Positions 1 to 9,207 of a DNA stretch of 23,778 bases are shown here, in pieces. This DNA comes from a virus. A program made the translations under genes and the position numbers. The notes beneath the pieces were generated by a model. That model did no database searches and was not told where the DNA came from. It saw only the letters and a program-made list of their open reading frames with translations. The DNA lies in IMG/VR virus record IMGVR_UViG_3300020470_000978, positions 1 through 23,778 of that record; one strand, 5' to 3'. Every line of letters begins with the position of its first letter. Within the stretch, counting starts at the first letter, position 1.

Positions 1-3000
1 CACCGTATGGTTGGTATTTCTCTGCTACTTTCATATACCTATTAATTTTATGGTTGTCTGGGAATATTCTTTGAAACAATGGTATTAAATCTGGGTCTAC
101 GAAATCAGTAGCTTGTTCACCCATAGAAAGACCGAAATATTTGGTCATAATATGTTTAACTTTTTTAGCTACTTCTGACCATAATTGAGACAAAGTTCCG
201 ACATCACCTGCCTTATTTCTACTTAAAGCGAACTGTACGAATTGCTCTGCAAAGAATTCAGCAGGACTTTCTAGTTCATTAGAAGCTGCACCTGGAAGTA
301 TATTGCCTATTCGAGTTCTTAAACCTTCAGCAGTTACATCGTCTTGGTCTATATACTTACCTATAGAATTCCAGAAATGTCTTTTTTCTGTAGGCGATAA
401 TATATTAGCGTATGCCCAATGTCCTATTTCGTGAATAATTTTTGCGAAGTCTGGTGCTACGTCTCCACCCAAACTTCCCATAGGTCCAATACCTATAGAG
501 TTATTTAAACCATCTACAGCTTTACCAGTTTGTGGGTCTGTATATCCGTCTGGGATATATTGGAACCCATCTCTAGCCTCAAAGAATTTAGGCATTTGAC
601 CTGTTTCAGCACCTTCAATCTGTCTTAATAGATTAAAGATAACAGCCATTTGATGTTTAGGTTGGCTACCTACAGGTCTGTTTGTCATTATTGTTCTTAA
701 CTGTTCTAATGATGTAGACCTTTGAACATTGTCATATATAATACCGTGAGGTGCTTCTCTTTCTAATATTGAATAAAGGAAGTCCATATATACAGTAAAG
801 TTCTTATACTCTTCTTTATTTTTAATTCGTCTGTCTGACCATCTAACCTGCTCAAGATTATTTATCTCGTTCATAACATCACCAAGAGTTCTAAACTTAC
901 CCTTCATTGGTGGGTTAGTATTAGGTAAAGCATCTTGGTCTATTTCAAGCTCTTTAGCTTGTTTAATTCTTATAGGTTTCTCTCTAGGATTAACAATGTC
1001 TGGGTCATCCAACATTGTATTTCTTTTATTCTTACCGTCTGCACGTCTGTTCTCAGGCATTTTAATCTGAGGTTGGTCATCAAATGGTTTGAATGTTAAT
1101 TGTGCTTCTTTAGTTGTACCTCTTTTAGAAGCGTCCGTATGACCTAACACAAATCCATCTTCAGAAGTTTTACCAAATATAGCGGCTAATGGTTTATCTT
1201 CTTGATATGGTTGAACAATTCTAACTACAAAAGGATACTTAGCTTCCTTAGTATACATCCAAGCTAAACGTCTACCTGCTGGTACCTTATCTTTAAAATC
1301 TGTAGCTGTTTTTGTTAGGTAAGGATTTTTACTTTGAACTATTTCTTTAGAAGCATCATCTACAGGTGCGTCTAGTGGCTCCTCTAATGCATTTCTATAT
1401 GTGTTTGTTTCCTTATGGTTATTAACTTTAAATGTTTTACCCTCATCCTTTTTAGTTAAAGATGATGCTTGTAATAACCCATCGTCAAATGCTTTAACAA
1501 CACGTGCTTTAAAAATAGATGGCAAGTTTCTTTTTAATAATTCTAAACTAGAAAACTCTGGGACAAACTCTAACTCATTAGACTTTATTTTAAACGTACC
1601 TTTTTTAGTCTCAAATACTCTACCCAAAGATTCATCAAATAGTTTAAGGTTGGCATTCATACGACCAACTGGTTCCATATCAGTAAATTTAAAGTCATTA
1701 GCTACATCAACCTCTATACCGTCCATATGAACTACTTCTGGTTTATTCTTACCTACTGGTTTACTATCTTGGATAGCATCAGAAAGTAGTTTGTCATACT
1801 TCGCCTGAATTTGTTTCAGAGCTGCAGTTAGTCCTGCTTCGTCTATCTCACCCCTGACTAATTGTTGAACAGCATCATTTAATTCTTTAGACCTAGCTAT
1901 ATTCAGAGCATCTTCTAGACCAGCTTTATCAGCCATTCCTCTACCAACCAACTCATCTTCGGCAGTAATCTTTGTGCCAAGTAGTTTTTCTGCACTTTTC
2001 TTTTCTATCTCAGCATTCTTTTGTTCTATTAATCCTTTGTCTTTTGCTTCGTCTAATGCTTTTTGTGCTTTCTTAATTCTAAATCTTGATTTATATAAAC
2101 CAAGTTTACCTAGTTTACTTAGGTCATCTTTAAGGGTTGCTATCTCATTATCAAGAACAGCATTCTGTGTTTCTATATCTTTAAAGTTAGTGCCTGGCTC
2201 AGCTCTTTTTAGTCGCTGATTGTTTTCACTCTTTTTGTCTTGTCTTGCTCTTATTCTACTTATAATTCTATAAGCCAAGTAGTTAGGGTCTGTTCTTTGT
2301 TTAACAACAGTTTCTGCTGTTATCTCTAAATGAGTAGAATTCTTTAATTCAAATAGATGATTATTAAGTTGTTCTAATAAACTATCTCTACTTTGAATAT
2401 ACTTTTGATTGAATTGTGGAATATCGTCTGTACTTCTGTAAACACGACCATCAAACATTACTCCAGCACTTACACTTTGTTTTTTAGTTCCATACTTAAC
2501 TCTTAATTTTTTAAATCTAACACCATCAATAGTTACTAGATTAGCAGGAGTTACTTTTTCTCCTGTTTCTGCTAATTGTAATGCGAAGAAACCATTCTTA
2601 TCTGTGTTATTTGGATATAATGGAGCAGTAACTTCTTTATTAGAAAGTTCAATTCGTTCTAGATTATCAGCAGTTCTAGAACCCAAATCTCTAGACATAG
2701 TAATAAGGTCAGAACCACCTTTATTAACTGGCTGTTCTAGTTCTCTACGTATCTTAGCAACTTCTTCTGGAGTTAATAGTTTTGGTCGAGGTGGATTTTC
2801 CCCATCTTCAACAGCTTTATTATATTTATTTTCCTTTAATCTATCTGCACGAAGAATTTTTCTTGCTTCTTCTGCTCTTAAAACTGATTGAGCATTAGTT
2901 CCTTCGGCTGTACCACCATCTAATATCTCATTAATTTTATTTGTTTTGTTTCCGTTTTTATCATAGCCTTGAAATTTATGTGGGTCATTCATCCATCTTC

Positions 3001-6000
3001 CACTAGCATTATCTATCCAGCTTTGTTGCATACCTGTTAATGCGGCATCTTCACCTGAAATCTTTTCACCATCTTTATACCTATCTTCAAGTAGACGACC
3101 GTGATATCCATACTTATTAGAGCCTCTTAATATTCCTTGAATTTTTCCTGCTCTAGTACCAACATCTACAAGTTTACCATTAATGGTCATCTTGCCACCC
3201 TGAACGTGAATACGACCCATCTCTGGAGCTAAATCAACATCAGCTTGAGATGCAGGTTTACCTTGTTCAACACTAAATACTTTACGTCCACCTTCTCTAT
3301 TAGCAATAACCTTTTCAATAGCACCCCTTAATGCGGCACGTATAAAGTTATCATCCATAGTTTTACCAACTTGGGTATCTAATAACTCTCTCATTTTAAC
3401 TATTGCTCTATCAACCATACGTCTTTCGTGAGGTTGTAGCTTCGCTAAATCTGGCTGTATTTCTTTTAAGAAATCTTTAATTGGTTTTCTTGTGAATTTT
3501 ACAGATTGTTTACCACCACCTGACATTACTTGAGTTAGCACATCAGCCATCTCTGAACCGAAACGAATGTTTATTTCTTTTAATACTTCCTCATATGGAA
3601 CATCTGGCATTTCATTTGCCATAGCTACGAATAGTTTTGTAGAATTTGTTCTTACATACTCATCGTAATATCTATTAATATCTCCTAGTTTCTTCGCCTT
3701 GATGTTAGCGTCACCAGGTGATGCATCATAAGATGCTTGGAATATGGCTCTTATTTTAGGTATATCAAAAGGAACTAAGCCGAACTCTAATTCACTTGTT
3801 TGAGTAAATTTACCTTTCGATACATCGTCTGCTACTAACTGAGCAAATAATTCTTCTACTTCTTGCTTGGCAAAAAACTCGTCTGTCTTTTTATTAATAA
3901 ATTTTTGTCTCGCTAAAACTTTATCGCTGTTCTTTTTAAGTCCTTTTAATTCAATCCTTAGAGCTTTCTTTATTAAACCTTCTTCGTAACCTAAAGCCTT
4001 TAAGAAGCCTATAGAAGTTTCGTCTGAGTTAGCAGCTTTATTAATTTCGCTGTCGATTGTAGGTATTTCACCAGTATCTTTTAGATTAGCTTCTTTTAAT
4101 TCAGCCTGAGTTTCTTCTACTTTTGTAGCAGTATCTTTAGTTTGTTGTATTTCATTAGATAAATTATCTAGGTCTTGTTCTAGTTTTGATGCTTCTTTTT
4201 GAAACTTATTCTTTTCTGTTAATAGCTTCTTACGTTGAGCTTCAATATTTTTTAACTCTGCCTTTTCGTCTGCGTTTAAATTTCTGTTTGCTCTAGTAGC
4301 ACCCTCAGTAATTCTACGTCTTGCATTCCTATTATCAACAAGTGCATCTGAAACTCTTGTGAACTCTGACTTAGCTTTATCTAATTTTTTATTAACTTCT
4401 ACTGTTGCTAATTCTGCTTCAGTTGGTTCTGGTTCAGTAGCTTTTTGTATTGTTGCATCATCCTCTGGTTTAATTCCTTCGGGTATTGCTTTTTCTGTAG
4501 TAGTAGTAGTTGTTGGCTCTTCAGCAACTGGTTTTGTTCCAGTTGTATCAGCAGTAACATCAGCATCTACTCTAGCTGATGGTAAAGATTGAGAAGTAGA
4601 TATAAGTTGTTCTATACCTTTTCCTGTTTCTTTATAATCTACAAGAATTTTATTATAATTATCATATGCTCTTCTATAGTCATTAGCTCTTGTTAATAAA
4701 TCATCTCTTTTTATACTTAGCTCTTGATAAGTTTTTTCTTCTCTTAAACCTCTTTGCTCCATATCAGTAAGCTGTGCAGTCATTGTTTCTGCATCAGATA
4801 TCATCTTAGTAATTTCTTCTGGAGCAGATTTCATCTTCAGGTGAGCAGATAATGCACCTCGTCTTTCTAAAATATCATCAGCTAACGATTGGTCTATTAC
4901 ACCATCATCAACCAACTTCCTAAGCATCGCATCTTCGCCTCTACCATAACCAGGTATTTCTTCACCAGCGACAATTCTTGCTCTATAACCTTGTGGAAGT
5001 TGTTCTTCTAATAGACTTAAGTTGGCTCTTAATTCATCTTCATAACTATCAAAATGTTCTTTTCTTATTGCCTGTACTTCTGGTGCGTTACCTTCACCCA
5101 AATCAGATTTCATATTAGCTTCTTTTACATCTGCTAAATGTCTGGCATAGGCTTCTTTATGTCCTTCTCTTAATCCTTTAGCCCAAGCAGGTTCGAATTT
5201 TAATCCACCACCTAGTTTAGTTCGATGTTTGTGTAGAGGAGCTAGAGCACCAAGAGTACCAAAACCAGCACCAAGCAAACCACCTGCTGCAGCACCTACA
5301 CCTGTGGCTAATGCTGTTGAACCAATACTATAATCATCTTGTAATCCAACCTTTATATTTCGTCTTTGTTGTAAATCTGTTTGTACTCCCTCTATTGCAC
5401 CTGAAGCACCACCTTCAACTATCCCACCTCTTATAGCACCAGCTTTTATAGCTTCCTTTTTAGCCTTTGCTCTGATTGCTTGTTTGGCTCCTTGTTTTTG
5501 TACGCCTTTTAAGTTCTGCTTCATAAGAGCTTTCATACTCTCTTGAGCAACCTTTCTAGCTGCAGCCTTCGCTCCAATAGCACCAAAACCAAAACCTAAA
5601 AGATTGGCTGGGTCTAATAGTACGTGTTTAACATTGTTCCAAAAACCAGCAGAACCCCTACCACCTTCTTGATAGAAGTGAGGTAAAGCATCAAATGTTT
5701 TTTGGAGCCTTGCTAATCTTGCGTTTTGTTCGGCTGAGTTGGATGTTGTAGCATCAATTACTTCTTTAGTGATATGAGCCGTATTTACGTTTTTACCTGT
5801 TCTATCATTAAAGAAGTAGTCAATAGCTTCTTCTGGACCAGAAAAAGTTTTTTGGTCTCTATCGTAATAGAAGTCATATATGTCTTTAATAAATGCTGTG
5901 TTATCTAGAAGTCCTGCTGCGTCTGATTTTGATAATGCTCCACTAGCATAACCAAGTGGATTACTAGGGTCGGTACCACCTTCCCTGATAAGTCTCATAC

Positions 6001-6100
6001 TCTCTTTAAATTGCTCTGAGACTTTGTTATCTTTCCAAAAATTTGTTTCGTGTCCTATCGGATTGCCGACAGACGTATCCTTTGTGTCGTTTATTGCCAT
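1..6100 (-). CDS. Giant internal virion (ejection) protein with HExxH motif, 3' end outside window
   Basis: One uninterrupted frame runs from an ATG at 6100 to the left edge, giving at least 2033 codons with no stop, so the gene is partial. Residues about 155-290 are rich in Ala, Gly and Lys with hydrophobic stretches (GFGFGAIGA, GVGAAAGGLLGAGFGTLGAL), as in proteins that enter or cross a membrane. A threonine run near residue 533 marks a linker. Charged coiled-coil-like stretches lie near 605-670 and 1295-1375. At residues 1890-1894 is HEIGH in the context IIHEIGHWAYAN. Residue Glu1948 in SPAEFFAEQF is a plausible third zinc ligand, which gives the layout of a gluzincin-type metallopeptidase. 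The gene follows the 291-aa and 795-aa genes, where T7-type phages encode gp16. The ejection role is inferred from size, composition and position. No lysozyme or transglycosylase motif was recognised. It could also be called a polyvalent protein. Confidence 0.8.
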   Translation of the reverse strand, partial: MAINDTKDTSVGNPIGHETNFWKDNKVSEQFKESMRLIREGGTDPSNPLGYASGALSKSDAAGLLDNTAFIKDIYDFYYDRDQKTFSGPEEAIDYFFNDRTGKNVNTAHITKEVIDATTSNSAEQNARLARLQKTFDALPHFYQEGGRGSAGFWNNVKHVLLDPANLLGFGFGAIGAKAAARKVAQESMKALMKQNLKGVQKQGAKQAIRAKAKKEAIKAGAIRGGIVEGGASGAIEGVQTDLQQRRNIKVGLQDDYSIGSTALATGVGAAAGGLLGAGFGTLGALAPLHKHRTKLGGGLKFEPAWAKGLREGHKEAYARHLADVKEANMKSDLGEGNAPEVQAIRKEHFDSYEDELRANLSLLEEQLPQGYRARIVAGEEIPGYGRGEDAMLRKLVDDGVIDQSLADDILERRGALSAHLKMKSAPEEITKMISDAETMTAQLTDMEQRGLREEKTYQELSIKRDDLLTRANDYRRAYDNYNKILVDYKETGKGIEQLISTSQSLPSARVDADVTADTTGTKPVAEEPTTTTTTEKAIPEGIKPEDDATIQKATEPEPTEAELATVEVNKKLDKAKSEFTRVSDALVDNRNARRRITEGATRANRNLNADEKAELKNIEAQRKKLLTEKNKFQKEASKLEQDLDNLSNEIQQTKDTATKVEETQAELKEANLKDTGEIPTIDSEINKAANSDETSIGFLKALGYEEGLIKKALRIELKGLKKNSDKVLARQKFINKKTDEFFAKQEVEELFAQLVADDVSKGKFTQTSELEFGLVPFDIPKIRAIFQASYDASPGDANIKAKKLGDINRYYDEYVRTNSTKLFVAMANEMPDVPYEEVLKEINIRFGSEMADVLTQVMSGGGKQSVKFTRKPIKDFLKEIQPDLAKLQPHERRMVDRAIVKMRELLDTQVGKTMDDNFIRAALRGAIEKVIANREGGRKVFSVEQGKPASQADVDLAPEMGRIHVQGGKMTINGKLVDVGTRAGKIQGILRGSNKYGYHGRLLEDRYKDGEKISGEDAALTGMQQSWIDNASGRWMNDPHKFQGYDKNGNKTNKINEILDGGTAEGTNAQSVLRAEEARKILRADRLKENKYNKAVEDGENPPRPKLLTPEEVAKIRRELEQPVNKGGSDLITMSRDLGSRTADNLERIELSNKEVTAPLYPNNTDKNGFFALQLAETGEKVTPANLVTIDGVRFKKLRVKYGTKKQSVSAGVMFDGRVYRSTDDIPQFNQKYIQSRDSLLEQLNNHLFELKNSTHLEITAETVVKQRTDPNYLAYRIISRIRARQDKKSENNQRLKRAEPGTNFKDIETQNAVLDNEIATLKDDLSKLGKLGLYKSRFRIKKAQKALDEAKDKGLIEQKNAEIEKKSAEKLLGTKITAEDELVGRGMADKAGLEDALNIARSKELNDAVQQLVRGEIDEAGLTAALKQIQAKYDKLLSDAIQDSKPVGKNKPEVVHMDGIEVDVANDFKFTDMEPVGRMNANLKLFDESLGRVFETKKGTFKIKSNELEFVPEFSSLELLKRNLPSIFKARVVKAFDDGLLQASSLTKKDEGKTFKVNNHKETNTYRNALEEPLDAPVDDASKEIVQSKNPYLTKTATDFKDKVPAGRRLAWMYTKEAKYPFVVRIVQPYQEDKPLAAIFGKTSEDGFVLGHTDASKRGTTKEAQLTFKPFDDQPQIKMPENRRADGKNKRNTMLDDPDIVNPREKPIRIKQAKELEIDQDALPNTNPPMKGKFRTLGDVMNEINNLEQVRWSDRRIKNKEEYKNFTVYMDFLYSILEREAPHGIIYDNVQRSTSLEQLRTIMTNRPVGSQPKHQMAVIFNLLRQIEGAETGQMPKFFEARDGFQYIPDGYTDPQTGKAVDGLNNSIGIGPMGSLGGDVAPDFAKIIHEIGHWAYANILSPTEKRHFWNSIGKYIDQDDVTAEGLRTRIGNILPGAASNELESPAEFFAEQFVQFALSRNKAGDVGTLSQLWSEVAKKVKHIMTKYFGLSMGEQATDFVDPDLIPLFQRIFPDNHKINRYMKVAEKYQPYG

Positions 6101-6103
6101 ATT

Positions 6104-6124
6104 ATTGGTACTCCAGTTTCCAAT
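6104..6124 (-). promoter_or_regulatory. Ribosome binding site of the giant gene inside a short hairpin loop
   Basis: Upstream of the ATG at 6100 the minus strand reads ATTGG, an 11-nt loop, then CCAAT. The arms are rc(6120-6124) and rc(6104-6108). The loop carries the GGAG Shine-Dalgarno (complement of 6111-6114), 10 nt from the ATG. This SD supports 6100 as the start. The stem is only 5 bp, so a regulatory role is uncertain. Confidence 0.4.
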
Positions 6125-6148
6125 TATTACAGTAAATATAGGCTATCT

Positions 6149-6166
6149 AGACCGTCTGGTCGTCCT
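6149..6166 (-). repeat. GGACGAC hairpin element, copy 1
   Basis: The minus strand reads AGGACGACCAGACGGTCT, starting a few bases after the stop codon of the 83-aa gene. It shares the GGAC-GAC core and the closing GTCT arm with copies at 17656-17670 and 19010-19026. A competing inner stem, GACC-AGAC-GGTC, is also possible here. It fills most of the 70-nt gap before the giant gene. Function unknown. Confidence 0.45.
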
Positions 6167-6170
6167 AGTA

Positions 6171-6422
6171 TTATTTAACTTCTTTGATTATTTTTCTGAT
6201 ATGCAGGGATTTATCTATCTCTAGTATCTCAAGCTCTACCTCTGCCTGTATACATTTAAAAGTTAACCTTCCACCATCTGTGTTTCTAGTCGCTTCTCTA
6301 CGTAATTTAAGGCAAGTTGAAGGGCTGTCAGTATACATAAACTCCTTAGCTGTACGCCAGTCTTGTATATCACCTGTGCTATCAAACATTAATAATGCAA
6401 ATACTACTGCTACTGTGTTCAT
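6171..6422 (-). CDS. Small probably exported protein, second gene of a coupled pair (spanin partner?)
   Basis: This 83-aa protein has a short hydrophobic N-terminus (MNTVAVVFALLMF) that could be a weak signal peptide, followed by a polar body with two cysteines (in PSTCLK and FKCIQ) that could form a disulfide outside the cytoplasm. Its ATG overlaps the stop of the preceding gene as ATGA, a typical sign of translational coupling. The partner has an N-terminal membrane segment plus coiled coil, so the two could be an inner/outer spanin pair. However, there is no lipobox cysteine right after the hydrophobic segment, so an outer-membrane lipoprotein spanin is not shown. An unrelated periplasmic role is equally possible. 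Confidence 0.6.
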   Translation of the reverse strand: MNTVAVVFALLMFDSTGDIQDWRTAKEFMYTDSPSTCLKLRREATRNTDGGRLTFKCIQAEVELEILEIDKSLHIRKIIKEVK

Positions 6423-6808
6423 TCGTGTTTACCATTCCTTACTTTTTCTAAAGAGCTTTCTAACTTATCTATACGATTTGTCAAAAACTCTATTTGTAGA
6501 TTTAACTTCTTTAATTCTGGAAGTTCGTCCTCTACATTTTTCTTTAATTTTTCCTGATTGGCACTAAGAAATTCCACAAGCATAAAAAGCTCATTGATTT
6601 GGGGGGAGACCATATCACCTTTAGGAACACCAGATATAAACTCATTGGCTTTATCTAGGTCTGTATACATTAATTTTTGTTCTGTTTCGATTACATTTAG
6701 GCGTTCAATAACTGAGAAGGCAAACCACGCTCCGATAAGACAGGCTCCTACTATGCTAATTAGGTTTTTCATCGGCATACTGATAGGTGTCTTTTCGCTA
6801 ATTTTCAT
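6419..6808 (-). CDS. Small membrane-anchored coiled-coil protein (inner-spanin-like layout)
   Basis: This 129-aa protein has one membrane segment near residues 16-34 (LISIVGACLIGAWFAFSVI). It is followed by an extended charged stretch with heptad-like spacing of Leu/Ile up to the C-terminus (residues about 70-125). One N-terminal anchor plus a coiled coil is the layout of Rz-type inner-membrane spanins. No sequence family was recognised, so this is a topology argument only. It lies 7 nt after the 795-aa internal protein gene and is coupled by ATGA to the next gene. No strong Shine-Dalgarno is visible, and internal Met11 or Met13 are possible later starts. A virion or superinfection-related membrane protein is an alternative. 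Confidence 0.65.
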   Translation of the reverse strand: MKISEKTPISMPMKNLISIVGACLIGAWFAFSVIERLNVIETEQKLMYTDLDKANEFISGVPKGDMVSPQINELFMLVEFLSANQEKLKKNVEDELPELKKLNLQIEFLTNRIDKLESSLEKVRNGKHE

Positions 6809-6815
6809 ATGTTAT

Positions 6816-9203
6816 CTATTGTTGGCTCTCCTCAAATGCTTTTGCTTCTGAAATCGCTCTAATAAAAAGACGCTCTAAGAAAGTTGCTCCACCATATCCT
6901 ATACCATATCCAACGTGAGTGTCTTTCATTTTTTCAGAACTATATTGTCTGTGTCCTTTAGCCTTTTTACTCATAAAATTTCTAGTGTCATCATCTATTA
7001 TATATTTTCCGTTTTCATTCTCTAAGCCGAACATAACAATATTTCTAAATAATTTCTTTTGTTTGTCCACGTTATCAGTTTGGCTCATTATATCTAGTGC
7101 AATCGCAATCAAAGCTCCTCTATTTTTGTTACCATCGGCATTCATCCAAGCCTCATTTATTTCGTAACCGTTCCATATATTAGGATTAGGCTTCAATCCT
7201 TTATCTGCTTGGACAATAAGACTGGTATCATTATTACCAACTATCCAACCCCTAGCCTTAGCAGACGAGTTTAACTCTACTATTTTTTCTGTCGGCATAC
7301 CCCCTGCTTCTACATTATCAAATGAAACAACTACATTTTTCCCTTCTGGAGTTAGGTTTTTAAATTCATCATTTACATATTCAATTTGTTTGTCTACGTA
7401 TTTAATTAAGTGTTCTTTTGCTTCCTCCATACTTGTTACTCTTATGGTTTCGTCACCTAGCACAAGGTCGAATGGATTATCTTGATTTATAAAAGCATAT
7501 TGTCCATTACCTGTTATATGTTTAATAATTTGTTTCTTCTGTTTATTTAAAGCCTCCAAAGTTTTTTGCTTAATATCTTGAAATCTGGAGTTATACATCC
7601 AAACACTTCCCTGCTTATCTCTTTTAGGTAATTTAACTATTGTTTTTACTGCTTCGTCTACTATAGATGTTTTAACATTAATCGCAGCATTGTTCGCATA
7701 ATTTTGGAAATCTGTGTTAGGAGGTAATATAGCACCTTCATCATATGAAGCTCTATGAGCAATTTCATTTGCTTTCCAATCTTCTACTCTCTGTAAACCA
7801 AATTTTTCTACTACCTTATCTACTGCTGTGACTGAACTTATTCCTTCATCATCTTTAAATAAAGAAGCTAGGTAATCCACTACATCTTGTCTTTGGGTTC
7901 TTGGTACATAATAATCCTTAGCTAACTCGCCTAGTGCAGGGAAACCTATTCCATTATCTTTATCATCTTTACCAGTTTTAAAGATTTCTCCGTATCTTTC
8001 TTTATTCTCAGCTTGAAGAGTAAGTCCAGCAAAACTAGCTCCAACCATATCTTTAACTGTTGATTCCATAGCTGCTTGTTGCTCTTCGTCTTTCGTTTGC
8101 CAAGTTCTAGCGTACATAGCTCTTCTTATATCTGTAGACCAATTTGCACCTAATGCTTCGTCTATCCAAGAAGCCCATTGACCATCCTGCATTATAGTTT
8201 CGGCAGTAAACCCTTCCATATTAGATGCCCAAGCTGGTAATCCTGCTGTACCCATAGCTTCCATAATAACATTTTCAAGTTCATCATTACTTGGCATTAC
8301 ATCAGAGGATTTTTCTATCCACTCATTTAAAAACTTACTACCATAAAACGCAGACGAAAATTTTCTTTTAAACCCGTCAAGTTTAGTGTGACGTAAATGT
8401 TTTTGTCTTTGCTTTAATATCCCTAAAGCCTTCTGTATTTCTAGTTCACTAGGGTTTGTTATTCCATTGGCTTCAAATGTTAGTTTAACTTGTTCTTTTA
8501 AAAGAGCATCATCATAGCTAATGTACCCAGTAACATCTCTATTATCAACGTCCTGCATAACTTTTGCTATTCGTTCAGAACGAATTCTTCTTTCTTGTCC
8601 CTTAAAATTATTTTCAAGTATTGATATTATTTCGGCATTTTGATTTGGGAATAGTTTTTTTATATCACCTATTTCTTGTACGTTATCCCATTTATAACTT
8701 GTCATAATATCTTGGGCTTGAGCTTGATATAGTTTTTGGCTTTCTTTATTCCACCATTCTTCATCAATACCAGCATTTTTCATAGCTAGTTTACCTGCTA
8801 CTTCATCTCCCTTACCAAACAACTTAGACACTCTTTTTTGATATTCCTCAAAGTTTTTGTCTTTAGTGCTCATTTCACCTGCATATAAACTCTTCTGCTT
8901 AGATAGATTTTCTATACTAGCAGTAGCTTCAGCTACTAGCTTGTCAGCTACAACCTGATTATGTCTGAATGATTTATCTTTAAGTACAGCTTCATTACCT
9001 ATCATATTTGCATATAGGCTATCACCATTAGTTAGTTCGAACTTCTTTTGTTCTAACTCTTCTAGGCTCACACTTTCACCAGCTTCTCTTTTTTCTGATA
9101 GCCACGTGTCAAAGAGTTCTTTGTTCTTAAGTCTCTTACCCTTTAATCTTTCACGAGCATCTCTTAAATCTGAAGAATATCCAATTCCAAAACTTAAAGC
9201 CAT
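6816..9203 (-). CDS. Large internal virion protein (gp15-like by position)
   Basis: This 795-aa protein is mostly hydrophilic and probably helical, with no signal peptide or obvious membrane segment. The N-terminal 130 residues are very rich in Lys, Glu and Arg and look coiled-coil-like. The C-terminus (from about residue 690) holds a repeat-poor helical region ending in EAKAFEESQQ. No catalytic motif was recognised. Its length is close to T7 gp15 (about 750 aa), and it sits between a 291-aa protein and the giant protein, the place gp15 takes between gp14 and gp16. On that basis it is likely part of the DNA-ejection apparatus packed inside the capsid. Assignment is by size, composition and context, not by a recognised sequence match. 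Confidence 0.65.
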   Translation of the reverse strand: MALSFGIGYSSDLRDARERLKGKRLKNKELFDTWLSEKREAGESVSLEELEQKKFELTNGDSLYANMIGNEAVLKDKSFRHNQVVADKLVAEATASIENLSKQKSLYAGEMSTKDKNFEEYQKRVSKLFGKGDEVAGKLAMKNAGIDEEWWNKESQKLYQAQAQDIMTSYKWDNVQEIGDIKKLFPNQNAEIISILENNFKGQERRIRSERIAKVMQDVDNRDVTGYISYDDALLKEQVKLTFEANGITNPSELEIQKALGILKQRQKHLRHTKLDGFKRKFSSAFYGSKFLNEWIEKSSDVMPSNDELENVIMEAMGTAGLPAWASNMEGFTAETIMQDGQWASWIDEALGANWSTDIRRAMYARTWQTKDEEQQAAMESTVKDMVGASFAGLTLQAENKERYGEIFKTGKDDKDNGIGFPALGELAKDYYVPRTQRQDVVDYLASLFKDDEGISSVTAVDKVVEKFGLQRVEDWKANEIAHRASYDEGAILPPNTDFQNYANNAAINVKTSIVDEAVKTIVKLPKRDKQGSVWMYNSRFQDIKQKTLEALNKQKKQIIKHITGNGQYAFINQDNPFDLVLGDETIRVTSMEEAKEHLIKYVDKQIEYVNDEFKNLTPEGKNVVVSFDNVEAGGMPTEKIVELNSSAKARGWIVGNNDTSLIVQADKGLKPNPNIWNGYEINEAWMNADGNKNRGALIAIALDIMSQTDNVDKQKKLFRNIVMFGLENENGKYIIDDDTRNFMSKKAKGHRQYSSEKMKDTHVGYGIGYGGATFLERLFIRAISEAKAFEESQQ

Positions 9204-9207
9204 TTAA

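Noticed and set aside
4488-4512. TAG/TAC-type triplet run as a microsatellite
   Set aside because: It encodes a short threonine linker in the giant protein and is too short to call a separate repeat element.
1401-4592. Four plus-strand open frames (1401-1730, 1974-2219, 2604-2891, 4359-4592)
   Set aside because: They lie antisense inside the giant minus-strand gene, have low-complexity Ser/Leu-rich products and no ribosome sites. They are shadows.
6184-6851. Plus-strand open frames opposite the small membrane proteins
   Set aside because: Antisense shadows of the 83-aa and 129-aa genes; the minus-strand genes have ATGA coupling and sensible membrane topology.
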